A stretch of 64,000 bases of DNA from contig CAIMWF010000058.1 in NCBI GenBank assembly GCA_903845055.1, forward strand, positions 1-64,000, in the 5' to 3' direction. Shown here one piece after another: positions 1 to 8,393 of this stretch (the first letter of the stretch is position 1; each line of letters opens with the position of its first letter). The stretch is from an uncultured Bacteroidales bacterium. Lineage in GTDB: Bacteria; Bacteroidota; Bacteroidia; Bacteroidales; FEN-979. The notes under the pieces were generated by a model that searched no databases, had not been told where the DNA came from, and saw nothing but the letters and a program-made list of their open reading frames with translations. The position numbers and the translations under genes were made by a program.

Positions 1-2216
1 AGGTCGAGCGGGATGCCCCCGAACTCATCAGCCCCCATGTCGGGTGCGGTGGGAGGATAGCTTGCGTTGACCGGGTAACCTGTATTGGGATAACGCGGAT
101 CGTTGTCATAATCGGTGTTAACGTTCGGGGTTGACACGACCAGTCCGGCGCTTTCAACCTGGGTTGCGATGGCCGGGTTGATGTGCAGGTTCATTGCACC
201 GGGCGTGGTGCTGATGAACGGCGGATTCTCGGTGACGGATTGCGATTCGCGGGGGGCGACCCTGGTCCTGAAAGCTGCGATGGTCTGATCGGTATTGGTC
301 CCGTCGTAATATATAACATTCGTGGCACCGGGTGTCCCGGCGTAGAAATCATTGTTGTTCGAACCAAGCGAATAGGTGTTGATCGTGGTGGAGGTAAACC
401 TGAAGGCACTGGTGAATCCCGTTCCGTTTGCAGTCGATGTATTGACGACTATGTTGTTTTTTAACTCGAAATTAGAAGGGCTGGTACTCACATAAAGCCC
501 GGCAGTACCGAAATTGACCCCGGTTGAGGAGGCATTCAGGTAGACTGTGTTATTAGCCACATATAAATTGGTTGAACCGGAGGCTCCCCCGTAAATCCCA
601 TAAATGGCGCCTGTGCTCGAAACCGCAGTACTCTTCAGGTCACCGACAAAATTGTTGTAACAGATCATGTCGCCCGTACTGACACTTGAAAGGTAAAGGC
701 CATAAACCCCGCTTCCCGCACCCCCCGCGTTGAAATTCTGCAATTTGTTTTTGTAAACAGTGGTGGTATATGCATTGCCGGAATAAATACCATAAATGGA
801 ACCAAACCCATTTAATATGTTGGTAATGGTATTTCCATAAATGTTCTTCGGTCCTGTCGGGTTATTCAGCACATACATGCAATAACATGTACCGTTTGAA
901 GCGATCGTGTTGTTGTCGATCGTATTGTTGTAAAAGTCAGCCTGTGTTCCACCGCCGTTGATATACAGGTAATAGGTGGTACCGGCGCCAAGCACCGACT
1001 GTACCCTGGTGTTGTTGGTCACCTGGTTGTTGTGGTATGAAACAACCCCGGTGGTGTTCTGGCAGCCGTTGAAATAGATCCCCTCGATGGTCCCGGTTGA
1101 CGTGGTGGTAGCCGAACCATAGGTGTTGGCTGTAACAATGTTGTTGTAGACGTTGCAGCTTTGTCCTCCGCCGTTCAGGTACATATAGTAGCAGGTTCCT
1201 GCAACTGCTGTCGTGTAGGTACAGTTTGTGACCGTATTGTTGTAGGCATTCATCACGGTCGCACCGGTATAGGTATTGCCGTGGGCATCCCAGATACCGT
1301 AGAAGGCACCGGTACCGGCATAGGCGATGGATATCGTGTTGTTATAATAATCGATGTTGGCATTGTTGGCTGTGCCGATCTGGATGCCCGAGCAGGTGCC
1401 CGATCCTGCCGACGGCCCGTTGACGATGTTGTTGGCGATCTTCTGGTTGTTCTGGTAGATGGTATAGATCCCATTGTTTGCAACCGATCCGCCGCCGAAG
1501 TTGCTGATGGTGTTGGCACCATCCTTACCAATTTCGTTGTTCTGGTCGTAATACACATAAGGGGTTGTGGCGTCGGCAAACCCGGCGATCCATATGCCGT
1601 TGTAGCAGTTCTGGATGGTGTTGCTGTAAATCTTGATGTTGGAATTGGCACCGCTGGTGGCGGTAACCGTAAGCTGTGCAACCGGGGATGATGGGGTGAC
1701 GTTGTTTGCATAGATCCCGATGGTCGCTGTGTTGGTCTTGTTGAGGGTGATGTTGCAGTTTTTAATGGTGACAAACTGGGCACCATCGGTGGCTGAATTT
1801 TTGAAAATGGCATATCCCCATTCCACCGTTGCCGAAGGATCCGTAACGTCGATCCCGTCGAAGGTGATATAGTCCGTTCCCTGGAGGCAGAAGATGTATT
1901 CAACCGGGGAGGCGGTACCGGCCGCAGCAGTGATTAAAGGATTGGCACCGGTCCCGCTCTTTTTAAAGACGATGGGATTTGAGGCGGTACCCGAAATCAT
2001 GATCAGCCCGGCTGTCAATGATGGGAATGTTTCGGTATAGCCGGCTGCCACATTGAAGGTTACACCGCCGGAACCGACACCGACAGCATTCAGGGCTGTG
2101 ATGGCGGCGGTGACCGTTGAATAATCACCCGGGATTGTTTTAATCCCGGAGATCTGGCCAAAGGAGGTAAAGCCGAAAACCAGGGCAACAAATAAAAGGA
2201 TAATACTCTTTTTCAT
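1..2216 (-). CDS. Exported right-handed beta-helix repeat protein, C-terminus beyond the window edge
   Basis: One frame stays open from an ATG at 2216 down to base 1, about 738 codons without a stop, so the gene runs off the left edge. Residues 1-20 (MKKSIILLFVALVFGFTSFG) are a signal peptide, followed by QISGIKTIPGDYSTV. The body is rich in short Asn/Tyr/Gly repeats of the NNTI/NNIV kind (IANNIVNGPS, YYNNTISIAY, IYGNTITNIL) typical of parallel beta-helix rungs. Near the edge lies PDMGADEFGG, a motif common at the end of such helices in Bacteroidota surface proteins; a sorting domain may follow outside the window. Likely secreted or cell-surface and possibly polysaccharide-binding; no catalytic site was recognised. 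The family is fairly sure, the function unknown. Confidence 0.85.
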   Translation of the reverse strand, partial: MKKSIILLFVALVFGFTSFGQISGIKTIPGDYSTVTAAITALNAVGVGSGGVTFNVAAGYTETFPSLTAGLIMISGTASNPIVFKKSGTGANPLITAAAGTASPVEYIFCLQGTDYITFDGIDVTDPSATVEWGYAIFKNSATDGAQFVTIKNCNITLNKTNTATIGIYANNVTPSSPVAQLTVTATSGANSNIKIYSNTIQNCYNGIWIAGFADATTPYVYYDQNNEIGKDGANTISNFGGGSVANNGIYTIYQNNQKIANNIVNGPSAGSGTCSGIQIGTANNANIDYYNNTISIAYAGTGAFYGIWDAHGNTYTGATVMNAYNNTVTNCTYTTAVAGTCYYMYLNGGGQSCNVYNNIVTANTYGSATTTSTGTIEGIYFNGCQNTTGVVSYHNNQVTNNTRVQSVLGAGTTYYLYINGGGTQADFYNNTIDNNTIASNGTCYCMYVLNNPTGPKNIYGNTITNILNGFGSIYGIYSGNAYTTTVYKNKLQNFNAGGAGSGVYGLYLSSVSTGDMICYNNFVGDLKSTAVSSTGAIYGIYGGASGSTNLYVANNTVYLNASSTGVNFGTAGLYVSTSPSNFELKNNIVVNTSTANGTGFTSAFRFTSTTINTYSLGSNNNDFYAGTPGATNVIYYDGTNTDQTIAAFRTRVAPRESQSVTENPPFISTTPGAMNLHINPAIATQVESAGLVVSTPNVNTDYDNDPRYPNTGYPVNASYPPTAPDMGADEFGGIPLD

Positions 2217-2231
2217 GGTTGGTGTTTTTGG

Positions 2232-2369
2232 TTAGTGTTGGTTGTTCTCAATAATTTTCTTTAAAATATCAATCTGGACTTTTTTCTTCTTCAACTCTTT
2301 CCTGACTTTGTCCAAAGTCGTATCGGGAGGCAGATCAGACAGCTCTTTTTTTATCTCAGGCTTTTTCAT
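2232..2369 (-). CDS. Small lysine-rich hypothetical protein (45 aa)
   Basis: A short frame starting MKKPEIKKELSDLPPDTTLD and ending in a Lys/Ile-rich stretch (VQIDILKKIIENNQH) that could form an amphipathic or coiled helix. It lies 15 bases upstream of the beta-helix gene on the same strand and just downstream of a TATATTTG promoter-like box, so the two may be co-transcribed. The frame stays open further upstream to 2459, but those residues look like translated leader. No family was recognised; the charged composition and the position support a real small gene only moderately. Confidence 0.4.
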   Translation of the reverse strand: MKKPEIKKELSDLPPDTTLDKVRKELKKKKVQIDILKKIIENNQH

Positions 2370-2410
2370 GTGAAACCAATTCCGTTTTCGTATCAAAAAT
2401 AAATGCACGG

Positions 2411-2418
2411 CAAATATA
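2411..2418 (-). promoter_or_regulatory. Bacteroidota -7 box TATATTTG
   Basis: The minus strand reads TATATTTG, matching the TAnnTTTG -7 consensus of Bacteroidota. It lies about 40 bases upstream of the 45-residue gene that precedes the beta-helix gene. No clear -33 TTTG was found at the usual distance. Confidence 0.4.
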
Positions 2419-2551
2419 GGGTCGGGATCAGGATTTGGTACCTGAAAGCAGCTTAACAAAATCTAATGTTGGCCGGTTTGGGGTCTTAACAAATTCTAAC
2501 ACAATTGTCATTAAATTGACAATCATTCGTTTAGAAAAAAAGACAAATGGA

Positions 2552-4282
2552 TCAGATCTGCGACAGGAAGGAGACCAGGTTGGTCTGGGAAGTGAGGATC
2601 CCCAGTTTTTTCCTCAGGCGGGAGCGGGCGACATCGAGCGAAGCCGGGCGTTGCCCGGTCAATTCACAAATTTCCTTGGTGGAGAGGTTTAACTTAAGCA
2701 ATGCACACAATTTCAATTCATTGGGCGACAAATCTGGAAATTTTACCAGGAGCCGGTCGTAAAACCCGCTGTGCACCTGTTTAAAACGGAGTTCGAATTC
2801 ATCCCATATGTCATCGCCCGAACTGCGCTGGAGGCTTTTGATCAGTTGCAGGATATCGGACTGGATGCCCGCCTCCGATGCCTTCTGCTGGATCTCGATG
2901 AGGCGGTTGGTGTGTTCCACCAGGAATTCATTCTTTTTCAGGAGGTTCATTACATTTAGCGTAAGCTCTTTGTTCTTAAATTCCACCTCGTCGGAAAGCC
3001 GCTGTTTTTCAAGCCGGATATTCTTTGTTTTCACAATCTGGCGGGAGAGGAAAAGCGTTACGGTGATCAACCCTGATATTACCAGGATGATGAGGATGAT
3101 GGTGATAAAGTCTTTTCGTTGCTGCTTCAGGGTATCTTCCCTGAGTTTTTTATCATAGGTATATTCCATTTCGAGCAGGGTCAACCTTGCCGTGGAATGT
3201 TCGATGTCGATGCTGTCCTTTGCTGCATTGCGCAGCATCGCGTATTTGTATGCGCTGTCGATTTTGCCTGTTGCCAGGTAATGGTCGTGCAGTACCGTAG
3301 CCGCCTGCAAAACAACCTCCCTCATTTTATAGACCTGCCCGTCGTTCAGTGCCAGCATGGCATATTTCACTTTGTTTGCCGGATCCCTGATCTCCACGTA
3401 ATAATCGGACAGACCGAGGTTGCACATGGCCAGGTTGAACCTGGAATTGACGGAGGCTGAAATGCTGATCGCCTTGTTAAAGTTGGCCAGGAAATCATCA
3501 TATTTTTTCTCATTCATGTACGCCACTCCAAGGTTCATGTAATTGGTAGCCAGCCGGATCTTCAGCCCAAGCCGCGTGTGAATTTCAATGGCCTCCCGGT
3601 AGCAGGCGATGGCGCTGTCGGTTTGTCCCCTGGCTACCATCACCAGCCCCACATTGTTCACCACGTTGGCAATCTGGACAGTATCGTGGGTCTCCCGGGC
3701 AATACGGAGCGCCTTAACGTAGTATATGCAGGCCTTGTTGATATTCTGCTGGTAGTAGCAGATATTCCCGATCCCGTTCAGGGCCTTGATGATCCCTTCC
3801 TGGTCCCCGATCCCTTCGAACAACCGCAGGGCAGTAAAATAGGATTCGTAGCTGTCGGTATAATCTCCCTGGAAAATCCTGATCATCCCGATGATCAGGT
3901 AAGCTTCTCCCAGTTCCTTCTTGTTTTCAAGGCGGCCGGCAAGCTCCTTCGCCTTCAGCACCATGGCCATCCCGGCGGTGAACTGGGTTTTCAGAATCTG
4001 GATTTTGCCGACTTCGATCATGGCCTGCAACCTGAGCACTGCATAATCAGTCCCCGACGATGCCGACAGCGCCCTTGTCGCAAATATCAGCGCCTTATCG
4101 GGATCGGTGGAGCTCAGCTGCCTGGTTGCTGCAAGCATCATTTCAACCTGCTGCTTTTTCCCGGTTGTTTTTCTCAGGACCATGTCTATGCTGTCGGCAT
4201 ACCTCGCTGGTTCAACTCCCCCGGTTGCCCCGAAAGAAACCAGGAAAAAGAGAAAACAGAAAATGGAATGCATGCGGAACAT
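2552..4282 (-). CDS. TPR repeat, membrane-anchored HTH transcriptional regulator
   Basis: About 576 residues from the ATG at 4282 (a second ATG is at 4273; a TTG lies at 4291). A signal peptide (MHSIFCFLFFLVSFGATGG) is followed by several TPR units over roughly residues 40-350 (for example ALNGIGNICYYQQNINKACI and ATNYMNLGVAYMNEKKYDDF). One membrane helix (ITIILIILVISGLITVTLFL) comes next, then a coiled coil and a C-terminal LuxR-like helix-turn-helix (LSPNELKLCALLKLNLSTKE ... VARSRLRKKLG). This is a common Bacteroidota design in which periplasmic TPRs sense a signal and the cytoplasmic HTH acts on DNA. The target is unknown; the divergent T9SS gene at 4600 is one candidate. Confidence 0.85.
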   Translation of the reverse strand: MFRMHSIFCFLFFLVSFGATGGVEPARYADSIDMVLRKTTGKKQQVEMMLAATRQLSSTDPDKALIFATRALSASSGTDYAVLRLQAMIEVGKIQILKTQFTAGMAMVLKAKELAGRLENKKELGEAYLIIGMIRIFQGDYTDSYESYFTALRLFEGIGDQEGIIKALNGIGNICYYQQNINKACIYYVKALRIARETHDTVQIANVVNNVGLVMVARGQTDSAIACYREAIEIHTRLGLKIRLATNYMNLGVAYMNEKKYDDFLANFNKAISISASVNSRFNLAMCNLGLSDYYVEIRDPANKVKYAMLALNDGQVYKMREVVLQAATVLHDHYLATGKIDSAYKYAMLRNAAKDSIDIEHSTARLTLLEMEYTYDKKLREDTLKQQRKDFITIILIILVISGLITVTLFLSRQIVKTKNIRLEKQRLSDEVEFKNKELTLNVMNLLKKNEFLVEHTNRLIEIQQKASEAGIQSDILQLIKSLQRSSGDDIWDEFELRFKQVHSGFYDRLLVKFPDLSPNELKLCALLKLNLSTKEICELTGQRPASLDVARSRLRKKLGILTSQTNLVSFLSQI

Positions 4283-4599
4283 ACGAAGCAAATGGAAAAA
4301 ACAAAATTAACATTTCCTTCGGAAAACCGGAAAAAAGTACACATTAAGCTGTAAATATAAGGTTTCCGGTTCACCTGTAAGGAATTGTAAGACGTCTGTA
4401 CCGATTTTGTAACCCCCGTTTCGTATGAATCAACACTTTCTGTTTGTATTTTTGTGCCGCCTTTCAGCCCTTTCCCTGAGATGGAACAAGGCCGATGGTA
4501 TCGCCATCCATCCGGAAAAGCTTCCGTGTAAAACCAGGTACAATGCAATCATAACGAATACAACATCATTTGACAAACAACCAAAAAACAAGCTTCAAC
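4283..4599. other. Divergent intergenic region
   Basis: This 317-base spacer separates the TPR-HTH regulator (minus) from the BNR/PKD exported protein (plus). It holds a TATTTTTG box at 4447-4454 on the plus strand that fits the Bacteroidota -7 element and could serve the downstream gene, about 145 bases from its ATG. Nothing else stands out; open frames across it look like chance. Confidence 0.4.
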
Positions 4600-6318
4600 A
4601 TGAAAACTATCTCCATAATCCTATCCCTTCTGCTTTCCACCGCACTTTCGGTCAATCACCTCCGGGCCCAGTCAGGTCCACCATGGGTCAAGACCAATGT
4701 CGGCTATAATTATATCCTCAGGGGTGTTGATTTTCCGTCAAATCAGGACAACATCGGCTATATTTCGGGGGAATCCCTTACATACCAGGGGAATGGAATC
4801 GTTCTGAAAACAACCGACGGTGGCTCCACCTGGACCCCGGTATGGACCGGGGCCGGCGAAGGAGCGGAAGGGTCCTGCTTCGTTGACACCGACAACGGGT
4901 TCGTGGCAGGATGGCCGAAACTGTCGGCAGGGTGGAGCGGCTTTGGCAAAACCACCGACGGCGGGGCCACCTGGACGTCACCACCGGTAACTCCCGACGT
5001 CTACTATTACACGGATGTTGTTTTCAAAGATGCCTCCAACGGCATCCTGCTGGGTTCAACCAACACCCTCCCGGGAGTCTGGGTAACCAGCAACGGGGGG
5101 ACCTCATGGACCATTGCGACAGGACTGGCAAGTGTACCGAATCATGCCTGCCATGTTTCCGGGAATACCTATTTCCTGGTGGACAACGCCGGCCATATTC
5201 AGAAATCGGTCAACAACGGCGCCTCCTGGTCCACAGTGTATTCGGTTCCGGGGGGTCTGCTGACGGGGATCAAATTTTACAACAACCTTACCGGGATGGC
5301 TTGCGGCGACAATGGTGTGATCGTGAAGACCTACGACGGAGGGACCACCTGGACTGTTCAGACCGTAGGGACCGACATCTGGCACGATTTCGGCTGGGAT
5401 ACGCCGACGCACGTTTACGTTTGCGGGACCCCCGAACTGGTTTATGAAAGCACCAACAATGGTGCAACCTGGACCAACGCCTTCCCCGGGTCGGCCTACC
5501 AGGCGGCATTGTACGAATGCATCTTCACGGCCGGAGGATGGGGCTATATCTGCGGATCGCAGGGCACGCTGCTGAAACGGGTTCCATCCTGTTCCGCTAA
5601 CTTCAGTGCATCGGCCACTTCGGCCTGCACCGGCAAACCGGTCACCTTCACCAGCCTCGCGACAGGCAGCAACCTTTCATACCGGTGGACCTTTACCGGC
5701 GGCACCCCTCCCGCCTCAGTTTCCCCCAACCCCGTCGTTGTGTACAATACTCCCGGGAGTTATAATGTAAAGCTTGTGGTGAACAACGGTTATTGGGCCG
5801 ACAGCCTGCTCCAGGTAAATTACATCACGGCGTCCCAATCGCCTCCAAGTCCCGTAATTTCAGCTGCGGGATTCACCCTGACCAGCAGCATCCCCAACGG
5901 CAACCAGTGGTACCTGAACGGCATCATGATCGCGGGGGCCACCGGGCCGTCGCATACAGCCGTGCATTCGGGATGGTACTGGGATGTGGTGACAGCCAAT
6001 GGCTGCAGTTCCGACACCAGCAACAACATTGACCTTGTGATGACCGGGGTTGATGAAAACCACGGGCCGGTCGTCCACGTCGCTCCCGTCCCCTGCGACG
6101 GGTTGTTCACCGTTGATTTCGACTGGGCCGGAGGGACCGTTTGTTCCATGACCGTCTGCAATAGCATGGGCGTTGCAATTTACAGGGATTCCTTCACCAT
6201 GCACAATGGGAGGGCCGTCAGGAAAATCGATCTTCGCTCCTCCCCGGCCGGACTGTATATCCTGGAAATGATTTATGAATCGGGCCGGACCGTGCGAAAG
6301 GTATTGATCAGGAAATAG
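4600..6318 (+). CDS. T9SS-exported protein with BNR/Ycf48-like propeller repeats and a PKD domain
   Basis: 572 residues from the ATG at 4600, chosen because it begins a clean signal peptide (MKTISIILSLLLSTALSV ... RAQ); a TTG at 4570 is also in frame. Roughly residues 30-320 hold repeated sialidase/Ycf48-type blades with the signature KTTDGGSTWT, KTTDGGATWT, TSNGGTSWT, KTYDGGTTWT, STNNGATWT. A PKD domain follows (PVTFTSLATGSNLSYRWTFT ... YNTPGSYNVKLVVNN), and the last 80 residues form a type A T9SS sorting domain (VAPVPCDGLFTVDFDW ... LYILEMIYESGRTVRKVLI). It is expected on the cell surface or secreted, as a binding or adhesive protein. A rho-independent terminator follows. Confidence 0.9.
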   Translation: MKTISIILSLLLSTALSVNHLRAQSGPPWVKTNVGYNYILRGVDFPSNQDNIGYISGESLTYQGNGIVLKTTDGGSTWTPVWTGAGEGAEGSCFVDTDNGFVAGWPKLSAGWSGFGKTTDGGATWTSPPVTPDVYYYTDVVFKDASNGILLGSTNTLPGVWVTSNGGTSWTIATGLASVPNHACHVSGNTYFLVDNAGHIQKSVNNGASWSTVYSVPGGLLTGIKFYNNLTGMACGDNGVIVKTYDGGTTWTVQTVGTDIWHDFGWDTPTHVYVCGTPELVYESTNNGATWTNAFPGSAYQAALYECIFTAGGWGYICGSQGTLLKRVPSCSANFSASATSACTGKPVTFTSLATGSNLSYRWTFTGGTPPASVSPNPVVVYNTPGSYNVKLVVNNGYWADSLLQVNYITASQSPPSPVISAAGFTLTSSIPNGNQWYLNGIMIAGATGPSHTAVHSGWYWDVVTANGCSSDTSNNIDLVMTGVDENHGPVVHVAPVPCDGLFTVDFDWAGGTVCSMTVCNSMGVAIYRDSFTMHNGRAVRKIDLRSSPAGLYILEMIYESGRTVRKVLIRK

Positions 6319-6376
6319 ACCCCGGTCAACTTTTACCACTTTTACAACCTTTCCTGGAAAATTTTTCTGTGTGTCC

Positions 6377-6409
6377 GCCTGTCGGGGCTGACAGGCTTTC
6401 ATTTTTCAT
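6377..6409 (+). terminator. Rho-independent terminator after the BNR/PKD gene
   Basis: The perfect 7-bp stem GCCTGTC/GACAGGC with a 6-base loop (ggggct) is followed by TTTCATTTTT. It lies about 60 bases after the stop at 6318 and its T-tract overlaps the 3' end of the convergent VF530 gene. Confidence 0.7.
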
Positions 6410-6686
6410 CAGGATTTTGGGGAGGGAGGTTTTGTCCGGGTTTGAGTAAGGCAGCGGCACTCCCGGCCAGGGTGGAAAGGTAAAGTTTTTCGACCTTTTC
6501 GCGCGCCCAGGGGGTTTTCCGTAAGAAAGTAAGGCTTGACTTTATGCCGGGGTTCTCCAGGAAACAGTTGATCCGTATCAATTTGTAAAGGTCCTCCCAG
6601 CGGTAAAGGGTCAGCAGGTGCCGCAGGATCATTTCCAGCGTTACGCCGTGAAGGGGATTGTTGGGCTGTTCAGGCATACCAGGCAT
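6399..6686 (-). CDS. VF530 family (DUF2132) DNA-binding protein
   Basis: 95 residues, nearly all of the small VF530/DUF2132 family. The hallmark segments are all present: NNPLHGVTLEMILRHLL near the start, then YRWEDLYKLIRINCFLENPG, and IKSSLTFLRKTPWAREKVEK followed by LYL. VF530 folds as a small alpha/beta DNA-binding protein; its physiological role is not well defined. It lies 46 bases downstream of the acyl-activating enzyme gene on the same strand, so the two may share a transcript. A second in-frame ATG (codon 4) could also serve as the start. Confidence 0.9.
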   Translation of the reverse strand: MPGMPEQPNNPLHGVTLEMILRHLLTLYRWEDLYKLIRINCFLENPGIKSSLTFLRKTPWAREKVEKLYLSTLAGSAAALLKPGQNLPPQNPDEK

Positions 6687-6732
6687 TTAACATGCAATTT
6701 TTACCGGGAAGATCTTTGAATCTCCTTGGATT

Positions 6733-7710
6733 TTATATCATCAGGCTGCAACCCCTCGCATCGGAGGCATCGTAACGGCCAAGGACTTCAAACTGCCCGT
6801 CGGGGTGGAGCCTGCCAAGATCCTCGGTGGCAATGAAACTGCATGAATCGCGGTTTGCGAGGTCGATGATGCTGATGCCGCCTGTCTTTCCGGTGCCAAC
6901 ATAGGTCAGCGGATCGTTTACATCCGTGATCATGATCTTCATCCAGGGCGGGGTGCTGAACCTGCCGTCGCCCATGGACCATGCCTGCGACAGGAGTTCC
7001 GTCATCCCGTATTCCGAATGGATCTGCTCTACGCCAAAGGCCGGGCAAAGCAAACCGTGCAGTTCCTCGCGCGTGATCTCCTTGCGTTTTCCCTTCATTC
7101 CGCCGGTTTCAATAACGATCACCGGCACATAATCGCCCGGGTAGTTGGTTGCAAAATCAAGCAGGGCGTATGTAAGCCCGATCATAATCACCTTTTTCCC
7201 TCTTGCCCTCTGCTGGCGGAGACGGGCATGCAACCCTGAATGGTTTGCAAGGAAAAAGCCGTTCTCGGGACTGCTGCTGAGGTCCATCAGCTGCTGGATC
7301 ATGTAAACGAGCGAGGAATCGGGCGCCTGCTCGGGGGTAGGTGTCAGCGCAAGGAACTGGACCTCCTCGGGATTGCCGTATAATCTTGTGAACCCCTTGA
7401 TGAAGGAATGGCGATAGAGGGCCAGATCGGTTACCAGGTGACGGCTTCGCACCATACCGGTGGTTCCGCTGCTGCGGAAAACAGCCTGGGGCGGTTTGTT
7501 GCCGCAGACGACATCCCTGGTCTTGAAGAAGCTGATGGGCAGGAACGGAATATCCTCCACCCTGGCAACACTCCGGTGACTGATCCTCCGTGCGTCGACA
7601 AATTCACGGTACACGTCATTTGATTCATACTGGTAACGGAACAGCTCCAGGGCGGCAAGGTTGAATTCCTCAGGGGTGGATATCCCGAAAATATTTTCTG
7701 TCAATTTCAT
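6733..7710 (-). CDS. LuxE/acyl-protein synthetase-like acyl-activating enzyme
   Basis: 325 residues from the ATG at 7710 (an in-frame TTG lies 18 bases upstream). The sequence resembles the LuxE acyl-protein synthetase group within the adenylate-forming superfamily: a Ser/Thr/Gly-rich nucleotide loop FRSSGTTGMVRSRH near residue 85 and an A5-like motif SEYGMTELLSQAW near residue 240. Near the end come EDLGRLHPDGQFEVLGRYD, matching the A7/A8 region. Members are often called acyl transferase in Bacteroidota and are thought to activate a fatty acid or an O-antigen-type acyl group. The substrate cannot be read. The gene is followed by VF530 on the same strand. Confidence 0.75.
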   Translation of the reverse strand: MKLTENIFGISTPEEFNLAALELFRYQYESNDVYREFVDARRISHRSVARVEDIPFLPISFFKTRDVVCGNKPPQAVFRSSGTTGMVRSRHLVTDLALYRHSFIKGFTRLYGNPEEVQFLALTPTPEQAPDSSLVYMIQQLMDLSSSPENGFFLANHSGLHARLRQQRARGKKVIMIGLTYALLDFATNYPGDYVPVIVIETGGMKGKRKEITREELHGLLCPAFGVEQIHSEYGMTELLSQAWSMGDGRFSTPPWMKIMITDVNDPLTYVGTGKTGGISIIDLANRDSCSFIATEDLGRLHPDGQFEVLGRYDASDARGCSLMI

Positions 7711-7813
7711 TACTGGAATTTTAAACAAGGTTAAAAGGTGATATCACCGTACAACATCACTGTCAGCCCATTCGTTAATTATTTCCCCGTCCCGCTGTTT
7801 CACCAATTTTTTG

Positions 7814-7821
7814 TACCTTTA
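7814..7821 (+). promoter_or_regulatory. Bacteroidota -7 box (TACCTTTA)
   Basis: TACCTTTA within TTTTTTGTACCTTTACG is one mismatch from TAnnTTTG and lies about 40 bases upstream of the lipoprotein gene. It would drive the lipoprotein-mrdA-rodA run. Confidence 0.45.
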
Positions 7822-7859
7822 CGACCTGCAAAGATATTGAATTAACGTTGATAAGAACC

Positions 7860-8387
7860 ATGATGTTTATGCGCAATTACCGCGGTTTTCAACTTTTCCT
7901 GCTTGCAGTCGCCACAGGTTGCCTGTTCCTGGTTTCATCCTGCATGAAGAAAGAGGTTTATCCGGATGTCCCTGTGATCGCTTTTCAGAGTTTTGTTGAG
8001 GAATTCGACACCGGGAAATATGCAACAAGGGGCTACCTGACCATCACCTTCAAGGACGGCAACGGCGACATCGGTTTACTGCCGGGCCAGACCCAGCCTC
8101 CATTCGATTCGGGAAGCCCTTATTATTACAACTATATCATCGATTATTACGAAAAACAGAACGGGAGCTTCGTGAAACTGGTCACCACCGTTCCCTTCAG
8201 CGCACGAATCCCTTACCTAACCCCCGACGATCCGAACAAGGCGATCAAGGGTTACATTGTCGACACGATCCTGCTGAACCCCAAACCGGCCCACGACACG
8301 GTCAAGTTCAAGTTTTTCATATACGACCGCGCCTTGCATAAAAGCAATGTTGATTCCACGCCACCAATCATCCTCAGGAGACGGTAA
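7860..8387 (+). CDS. Lipoprotein of unknown function upstream of mrdA
   Basis: About 175 residues from the ATG at 7860 (ATGs also at 7863 and 7869; a TTG at 7848). The N-terminus is a lipoprotein signal with the lipobox VSSC (FLVSSCMKKEVYPDVPV). The rest is a small beta-rich domain with LTITFKDGNGDIGLL, a pattern seen in Bacteroidota lipoproteins of unknown function. Its stop lies 6 bases before mrdA, so it is probably co-transcribed with the elongation genes. Whether it helps them is unknown. Confidence 0.75.
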   Translation: MMFMRNYRGFQLFLLAVATGCLFLVSSCMKKEVYPDVPVIAFQSFVEEFDTGKYATRGYLTITFKDGNGDIGLLPGQTQPPFDSGSPYYYNYIIDYYEKQNGSFVKLVTTVPFSARIPYLTPDDPNKAIKGYIVDTILLNPKPAHDTVKFKFFIYDRALHKSNVDSTPPIILRRR

Positions 8388-8393
8388 CAGCGG

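Noticed and set aside
1253-1903. Long open frame within the beta-helix gene
   Set aside because: It is out of frame with the signal peptide and the repeats; its Ser/Thr/Pro-rich translation is a shadow of the Asn/Gly-rich repeats.
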